The translations under genes were made by a program, and so were the position numbers. Below are positions 7,114 through 11,084 of a stretch of 11,084 nucleotides of DNA, one piece after another (the stretch's first letter is position 1; each line of letters begins with the position of its first letter). The notes beneath the pieces are model-generated. The model was given only the letters and a program-made list of their open reading frames with translations, ran no database searches and had not been told where the DNA came from. Origin of the DNA: CAYYJM01 sp964471755 (GTDB taxonomy: Bacteria; Planctomycetota; Planctomycetia; Gemmatales; Gemmataceae); NCBI GenBank assembly GCA_964471755.1, contig CAYYJM010000221.1:1-11084 (forward strand), written 5' to 3'.

Positions 7114-7895
7114 GGATAGCTCCCGTCCTGAGTCAGCACCCCCTTGTCCGGGTACATGTCCACGACGCCGGCGGCCCAGGGGAGCGTCACGACGTGGCCA
7201 TCGAGGTAGAGGTAGTTGGCGACGCCGCTGTCGCGGTCGTGGGCGATCCAGGGCTTGATGATGCCCGTCCCGAGCCAGATGTCGTAGTCGTCCTGACGCG
7301 GATCTTCGCCGTTCTCGGCCAGGAAGGCGCTGGCGTTGCGTTCGGAGAAGGCGACGAACTGCGACGTGCCGACCTCGTTGACGAAGCGGTGGAGCGTCCA
7401 CAGTCCGTATCGTCTGCTCTTGTGACTGAGCAGGGAGTTCATCAGGTAGCTGGTGCGGTGTTCGATGCCATCGGTCACGCCGGCGTCCACGAACGGCTTC
7501 CGCTCCGAGGTGTCCATCGGGCAACGGTAGATCGTCTCGCTGGCCACGATGATGCCCTGACGAGCCAGGTTCGGATTGGCCTCCTGATTACCGCCGATGT
7601 AGGGCATCAGACTGTCCTCCCAGTAGATCTCGGCGAAGGAGTTGATGCCGCTGTGGTTGGAGAGTACGTCGGCGTCGTAGGGATGATGCAGGAAGAACTT
7701 GCCGTTGGTGGCATGATAGAACTGGTGGACGCCCAGGCCGATCTGGCGGAGATTCGACTGGCACTGCATCCGGTAGGCGGCCTGACGGACCTTCTGCACG
7801 GCCGGCAGCAGCAGACCGATCAGCACGGCGATGATGGCGATGACCACGAGCAGCTCGATCAACGTGAAGGCTAGACGGGTGGAGCGGTTTCGCAT
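7110..7895 (-). CDS. DUF1559 domain-containing protein with prepilin-type N-terminus
   Basis: The 261-aa protein has a short basic leader and a prepilin peptidase site after Ala9 (RLA/FTLIELLVVIAIIAV). It keeps the conserved Glu at mature position 5 and has a single hydrophobic helix to about residue 32. The body is a DUF1559 domain with the usual RQAAYRMQCQSNLRQIGLG start, a Cys in the YRCPMD segment, and a near-C-terminal ANYLYLDGHV motif. Planctomycetes encode many DUF1559 proteins, which are thought to be pseudopilin-like envelope components; their role is unknown. Length is slightly short for the family, which is often 300 or more. AAGGG/GGAAGG at 7902-7908, 6 nt upstream, supports the ATG. 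It heads a likely unit with the lipoprotein, whose start overlaps its stop. Confidence 0.94.
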   Translation of the reverse strand: MRNRSTRLAFTLIELLVVIAIIAVLIGLLLPAVQKVRQAAYRMQCQSNLRQIGLGVHQFYHATNGKFFLHHPYDADVLSNHSGINSFAEIYWEDSLMPYIGGNQEANPNLARQGIIVASETIYRCPMDTSERKPFVDAGVTDGIEHRTSYLMNSLLSHKSRRYGLWTLHRFVNEVGTSQFVAFSERNASAFLAENGEDPRQDDYDIWLGTGIIKPWIAHDRDSGVANYLYLDGHVVTLPWAAGVVDMYPDKGVLTQDGSYP

Positions 7896-7929
7896 GGCGA
7901 TCCCTTCCGAAGTTCCTGGCGGGGTTCTT

Positions 7930-7943
7930 GAATCGTACGATTC
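7930..7943. promoter_or_regulatory. Perfect 14-bp palindrome, candidate operator
   Basis: GAATCGTACGATTC is identical on both strands and has no spacer. It lies in the divergent gap between DUF1559 and the Rpn-like gene, 35 bp upstream of the DUF1559 ATG, just after the start site predicted from the promoter at 7952-7979. A dimeric repressor site or a 5' leader element are both possible. Function is inferred. Confidence 0.45.
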
Positions 7944-7951
7944 CTATATTC

Positions 7952-7979
7952 GTAATACGGAGGCCGCCGAGGGGGACAA
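7952..7979 (-). promoter_or_regulatory. Candidate promoter for the DUF1559-lipoprotein unit
   Basis: On the minus strand TTGTCC (7979-7974) and TATTAC (7957-7952) are separated by 16 nt, each matching consensus at four of six positions. Transcription would start near 7945, immediately before the palindrome. The rest of the 212-bp divergent gap (7896-8107) has no recognisable gene. It holds only a weak 7-bp inverted repeat, GTCGATC (8053-8059) and GATCGAC (8077-8083), ahead of the Rpn-like gene. Confidence 0.35.
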
Positions 7980-8107
7980 GGCGAGATCGAGAATTTCTCA
8001 CTCTCATCGAAAGCACGGCCGGGGTAGGGTGGAATCACTGACGCAGGCCGGCGTCGATCAGCCAGGGCGGCCGGGCGATCGACAGCATCCAGGCGAGAGG
8101 CGAACCG

Positions 8108-9022
8108 ATGGGCGTCTACGATCAAGCCGCACGCTACGCGGCGCAGGCCGAGCCGGAGGCGGTGATCGCCCGACTGTTGCGCGACACCGGCGAGCCGCTG
8201 AGCTTCGGCCGGGATTTCGACACGCGGACGGTGCCGTTGCCGGGCGGGCCGGATCGGACGGGCGACCTGGCCGTGATCCTGACAGGTCCGGTCGAGGTCG
8301 CCGAGTCGGTGCTGCTCATGATCGAGTTCCAGGCCCGCCACGATGAGGACAAGCTGGACGCAACCTTCCTGGCGGCGGCTCAGTATCGCCATTACGCTCG
8401 ACACGGCCCGGATCGGCGCGGCAAGTTCAACGTGCAGACCGCGCTCGTCTACCTGACCGATCGTTGCCCAGCACGCGAGTTGCGCATGCAACTCGCCGGC
8501 GGCTCGGGGTCGGTCCACACCTGCCTCGTCTGGGACGTGGCAGGCGATGCCGCGAGTCAGACACTGGACGACGTGACTGCCGGGCGAGCCACCTGGGGTG
8601 CCCTGTTCTGGGTGGCGTTGCAGACAGGGGCTGGCGACGCTACAGTGATCCAGCGGTGGAAGGATCTCGTCGCGGAGCGGGTGACGACCACCCGGACGCG
8701 GAGCGATATGGCCGGCATCGCGCTGGTCTTCGCCGAGTTGGCTGGTTGTTTGCGTGCGTGGCAAGACGCGCTCGGAGGGTGGGGCATGACCGAGTCACAG
8801 GTGGTGAATGGCTGGCAGGAACAAGCCCGGCGCGAAGGGACTTTGGCCGCGCACCGGCGTGATCTCCTCACGGTCCTCGGGCGTCGGTTTCCGGGCCAGG
8901 TCACTGCGGAACTCCGTGACTTTATCCAGCAGCAAGACAGCGGCGAAATGCTGCACGACTGGCTGACGGCCGCCCTGGATGCTGCCGCCCTGGACGACTT
9001 CATGGTCATCCTGCGCCGGTAG
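8108..9022 (+). CDS. Rpn-like PD-(D/E)XK nuclease family protein (recombination-promoting nuclease/putative transposase group)
   Basis: The 304-aa protein begins with YDQAARYAA, followed by a DTRTVPLPGGPDRTGDLAVIL segment. The catalytic-type residues of a PD-(D/E)XK core are Asp53 in GDLAVIL and Glu73-x-Gln75 in MIEFQARHDE. The C-terminal part, GWGMTESQVVNGWQEQARREG and then a helical tail ending DDFMVILRR, resembles what I recall of multi-copy Gemmata proteins and of DUF4351-like tails. Rpn proteins of E. coli are DNA endonucleases that stimulate RecA-independent recombination; activity here is inferred. It has no signal peptide. GAGAGG at 8095-8100, 7 nt upstream, fixes the start. No terminal inverted repeats or target duplications surround it, so it does not sit in an obvious insertion sequence. 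Confidence 0.82.
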   Translation: MGVYDQAARYAAQAEPEAVIARLLRDTGEPLSFGRDFDTRTVPLPGGPDRTGDLAVILTGPVEVAESVLLMIEFQARHDEDKLDATFLAAAQYRHYARHGPDRRGKFNVQTALVYLTDRCPARELRMQLAGGSGSVHTCLVWDVAGDAASQTLDDVTAGRATWGALFWVALQTGAGDATVIQRWKDLVAERVTTTRTRSDMAGIALVFAELAGCLRAWQDALGGWGMTESQVVNGWQEQARREGTLAAHRRDLLTVLGRRFPGQVTAELRDFIQQQDSGEMLHDWLTAALDAAALDDFMVILRR

Positions 9023-9075
9023 GTCCGCTGGGCCTCGGTTTCCCGGGCTCTGCCACGCACTGGGTTACGAATCCC

Positions 9076-9645
9076 ATGAGCGTATACTCCCACTACCAGA
9101 CCCTGCCGTCGGACGGCTCTCTGCTCCGCCTTCTGCGCACCGACGCCAATCTCTACAGAGTCTACGGCTGTCTGGTCGGTCAGCCGAGCGGCCTCTTCGA
9201 CCTGCTGCACTTCGACCTGGCTGATCACCAGAGCCTCTGCGAGCGGCTGGCCGACGATGGGGTGGAGGGAGACGACGAAATCCGCCGCGCCATCGCCGTC
9301 TTCTACCGCGAGTTTGACCGCACCCGAGAGGTAGACTCCGGCGTCGAACGCCGCGCACTTCTCGTCAAGCACGGCGACTTCTTCGACACGATCGAGGGCC
9401 TGGACACCCTGGCGCATCCCCATCTCGGCTCGCGTCTGATTTTCGGCGTCGCGGATCGGGTTCGCGAGGGGGACGACACCCTGTCGCTGATCTCCGTCGA
9501 GGAGGTCCGGGCCGGGGCCGTGTTCCTGGCTGGCCTCGATGCGCGCGTTGCCGCGATCGACCCGGACACGCATCGAAGCTGGCTGGCCCTGCTCCGCGCC
9601 GCGGCCGAGCGCGGCGAGGTGGTCGTTGTCGGTGCCGTGGTTTGA
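9076..9645 (+). CDS. Uncharacterised 189-aa protein (weak YfbM/DUF1877 resemblance)
   Basis: I do not recognise this gene with confidence. It has no signal peptide or membrane helix and is rich in acidic residues. Features include an N-terminal helix (SLLRLLRTDANLYRVYGCLV), a GLFDLLHFDL segment, a long acidic middle, and a C-terminal region with SLISVEEVRAGAVFLAGL followed by RSWLALLRAAAERGEVVVV. The LLHFxL segment and the late xxVxxxAxxLxxL helix recall YfbM/DUF1877 proteins, but the match is weak. Third codon positions are strongly G/C on this strand, which supports real coding over the long antisense frame. There is no clear Shine-Dalgarno before the ATG. It lies 53 bp after the Rpn-like gene and 81 bp before the sulfatase, on the same strand as both. 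Confidence 0.7.
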   Translation: MSVYSHYQTLPSDGSLLRLLRTDANLYRVYGCLVGQPSGLFDLLHFDLADHQSLCERLADDGVEGDDEIRRAIAVFYREFDRTREVDSGVERRALLVKHGDFFDTIEGLDTLAHPHLGSRLIFGVADRVREGDDTLSLISVEEVRAGAVFLAGLDARVAAIDPDTHRSWLALLRAAAERGEVVVVGAVV

Positions 9646-9686
9646 TCGCGGCCGGACGCTTGCGTCCCCCTCGACAACGATGGAGA

Positions 9687-9721
9687 ATGTCCTCGCATCG
9701 ACACCGACCCCGCGAGGACAT
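9687..9721 (+). promoter_or_regulatory. Hairpin that sequesters the sulfatase Shine-Dalgarno
   Basis: ATGTCCTCGC (9687-9696) pairs perfectly with GCGAGGACAT (9712-9721) across a 15-nt loop. The right arm contains the sulfatase ribosome site GAGGA (9714-9718), 8 nt before the ATG at 9727, so folding in RNA would hide it. There is no T-run after the stem, which argues against a terminator. The pairing is seen directly; translational control is inference. Confidence 0.55.
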
Positions 9722-9726
9722 CCGCC

Positions 9727-11007
9727 ATGCCGCTTCGATTCCTGCTCACCGTCTGCGTTCTTCTCGCCGGGTCCGGCCCCGCGACCGCCGGACCGAACGT
9801 GCTGTTCGTCTTCACCGACGACCAGCGCTTCGACACGATCCACGCACTCGGCAATGCCGAGATCCAGACGCCGACCCTGGACGGCCTCGTCGCTCGCGGC
9901 TTCAGCTTCACCAACGCCTACTGCCAGGGCGGCAACTCCGGAGCCGTCTGCCAGCCGAGCCGGACGGAACTCCTCTCCGGCAAGAGCTTCTTCCACATGC
10001 CGGCCGCCAACCTGAAGAAGTACGCCGGCGACACCCTCGGCAAGACGTTCCGCAACGCCGGCTACGCCACCCTCTGCGTCAGCAAGCCGGGCAACTCGTT
10101 CCGGGCCGCCCACGAGCATTTCGAGACGGTCGTCCACATCCCGCACGTCAAGGCCGAGACGAACCAGCGGTGCGCCGACGCCGTCCTCGACTTCCTCAAG
10201 CAGAGCGACTCGAAGAAGCCGTTCTTCGTCTACTTCGCTCCGAGCATGCCGCACGATCCGCGCACGGCCGAGGCCCGGTTCCACAAGCTCTACGACCCGG
10301 CGAAGATCACCCTGAGCAAGAACTTCCGGGCCGAGGTGCCAATCGACTTTGGCGTTCTCGGCATCCGCGACGAGAAGCTGGCCGCCTATCCGCGAAAGGC
10401 CGACGAGATGCGCCAGCACCTCGCCGACTACTACGCCTGCATCACCAGCCTCGACCACCATCTCGGCCGGATTCTCGACGCGCTGCGGGCATCGAAGCGA
10501 CTCGACGACACGGTCGTCATCTTCTCCAGTGACCAGGGGTTGGCAGTGGGCGGCCGACATGGCCTGATGGGCAAGCAGAATCTCTACGAGCATTTCAAGT
10601 CGCCGCTCGTCATCGCCGGGCCGGGCGTGCCGCACGGCAAGTCGGACGCGCTCGTCTACCTGTTCGATCTCTACCCGACGGCCTGCGATCTGGCCGGCAT
10701 CCCGGTGCCGAAATCATGCGAAGGGAAGAGCCTCGTACCGGTGCTGAAAGGGGAGAAGAAGGGCGTGCGCGAGGCCCTGTTCGCGCTCTACACCGGCACG
10801 CAACGCATGGTCCGCGATGCGCGCTGGAAGCTGCTCTGGTATCCGAAGCTCGGTAAGTTTCAGCTCTTCGACCTGGCCGGCGATCCGGACGAATTGACGA
10901 ACCTGGCCAGCGATCCCAAACACGCCGAGACGCTGGCCCGGATGAAGAAGCTGATGGCCGAGCAGCAGGATCACTTCGGCGACCGGCTAGCCGATCGCGT
11001 GAAGTGA
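9727..11007 (+). CDS. Secreted formylglycine-dependent sulfatase (S1 type)
   Basis: The 426-aa protein has a signal peptide (hydrophobic core at about 4-15, cleavage near residue 21, ATA/GPN). Sulfatase motifs follow: Asp31/Asp32 for metal binding, CQPSR at 75-79 whose Cys75 would be converted to formylglycine by a separate enzyme, His176 in MPHDP, Asp269/Gln270 in SSDQG, and Lys283 in GKQNLYEH. The C-terminal part ends with the typical FDLAGDPDELTNLA. It hydrolyses a sulfate ester outside the cytoplasm, probably on a polysaccharide; the substrate cannot be read. Where most relatives have GKWH, residues 119-122 read SKPG, so Lys120 is kept but the following His is absent. GAGGA at 9714-9718 supports the start. 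The C-terminal subdomain is on the short side for the family. Confidence 0.94.
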   Translation: MPLRFLLTVCVLLAGSGPATAGPNVLFVFTDDQRFDTIHALGNAEIQTPTLDGLVARGFSFTNAYCQGGNSGAVCQPSRTELLSGKSFFHMPAANLKKYAGDTLGKTFRNAGYATLCVSKPGNSFRAAHEHFETVVHIPHVKAETNQRCADAVLDFLKQSDSKKPFFVYFAPSMPHDPRTAEARFHKLYDPAKITLSKNFRAEVPIDFGVLGIRDEKLAAYPRKADEMRQHLADYYACITSLDHHLGRILDALRASKRLDDTVVIFSSDQGLAVGGRHGLMGKQNLYEHFKSPLVIAGPGVPHGKSDALVYLFDLYPTACDLAGIPVPKSCEGKSLVPVLKGEKKGVREALFALYTGTQRMVRDARWKLLWYPKLGKFQLFDLAGDPDELTNLASDPKHAETLARMKKLMAEQQDHFGDRLADRVK

Positions 11008-11039
11008 ACCGACAGCCGACTCGGCGGCAGTTCTGGAAG

Positions 11040-11084
11040 CCCCTCGCCCCTGTACTCAGGGGCGAGGGGTTGGGGTGAGGGGTT
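11040..11084. repeat. GC-rich palindrome with tandem G-rich repeat, REP-like or terminator, cut by the window edge
   Basis: CCCCTCGCCCCTG (11040-11052) pairs perfectly with CAGGGGCGAGGGG (11057-11069) around a TACT loop, giving a 13-bp stem 32 bp after the sulfatase stop. The right arm is then repeated in tandem: GGGGCGAGGGGTT (11059-11071) and GGGGTGAGGGGTT (11072-11084) differ at one base. No T-run follows the stem. The TTGGGGTGAGGGG type of sequence recurs between genes in many high-GC bacteria, so a dispersed REP-like element is my first reading; a transcription stop is also possible. Confidence 0.65.

Noticed and set aside
7114..7524. N-terminal extension of the lipoprotein frame to 7524
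   Set aside because: It would bury the signal peptide and lipobox in the middle of a protein and overlaps DUF1559 entirely; GTG at 7113 places Cys22 correctly.
7194..7874. Plus-strand 226-codon frame opposite DUF1559
   Set aside because: It is antisense to the conserved DUF1559 protein. The acidic Val/Asp/Gly composition is the mirror of the real gene.
7989..7999. Short odd palindrome GAGAATTTCTC in the divergent spacer
   Set aside because: Arms are only 5 bp around a single central base; it has no fitting position relative to a promoter and is easily due to chance.
8557..10635. A 692-codon open frame on the minus strand across three plus-strand genes
   Set aside because: It lies antisense to the nuclease, the 9076 gene and the sulfatase, which have clear motifs or G/C-rich third positions on the plus strand. 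Its translation is low-complexity (Val/Glu/Gly/Ala-rich), typical of a GC-rich shadow frame.

Overview
The window looks like ordinary-to-accessory chromosome from a high-GC planctomycete, most likely of the Gemmata/Gemmataceae type. This rests on a combination of families typical of that group: a PknB-like Ser/Thr kinase with an extracytoplasmic domain, a Tat-exported DUF1501 protein, a DUF1559 protein with a prepilin-type N-terminus, a formylglycine sulfatase, and an Rpn-like PD-(D/E)XK nuclease of a form I associate with Gemmata. The species assignment is inference; no rRNA or tRNA is present.

Layout. Positions 1-3127 (minus) hold a transmembrane Ser/Thr kinase whose C-terminus runs off the left edge. 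A 158-bp divergent spacer separates it from an endonuclease/exonuclease/phosphatase-fold gene (3286-4008, plus). That gene meets a DUF1501 gene (4000-5397, minus) tail to tail with a 9-bp overlap. A small uncharacterised gene (5539-5979, plus) diverges from DUF1501 and converges on a minus-strand cluster at 6006-7895. In transcription order the cluster is DUF1559 pseudopilin-like protein, small lipoprotein, antitoxin, PIN toxin. Both pairs inside it are joined by GTGA stop/start overlaps. From 8108 the plus strand carries an Rpn-like nuclease, an unrecognised 189-aa protein and a secreted sulfatase (9727-11007). The right edge is a GC-rich palindrome/tandem repeat.

How they fit together. The genes do not form one pathway. 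The kinase probably links an extracytoplasmic sensor to Ser/Thr phosphorylation. DUF1559 and the lipoprotein look like one translationally coupled unit at the envelope. The antitoxin/PIN pair is a type II toxin-antitoxin module with its own likely promoter. The sulfatase and DUF1501 are exported proteins that both lack their usual close partners here.

The strongest non-coding signals are a 10-bp perfect hairpin that buries the sulfatase Shine-Dalgarno, a 14-bp perfect palindrome just downstream of a candidate DUF1559 start site, and the terminal 13-bp-stem repeat. I do not see a clear, wholly new multi-gene system. The best candidates for something undescribed are the DUF1559-lipoprotein pair, the 5539-5979 protein and the 9076-9645 protein.
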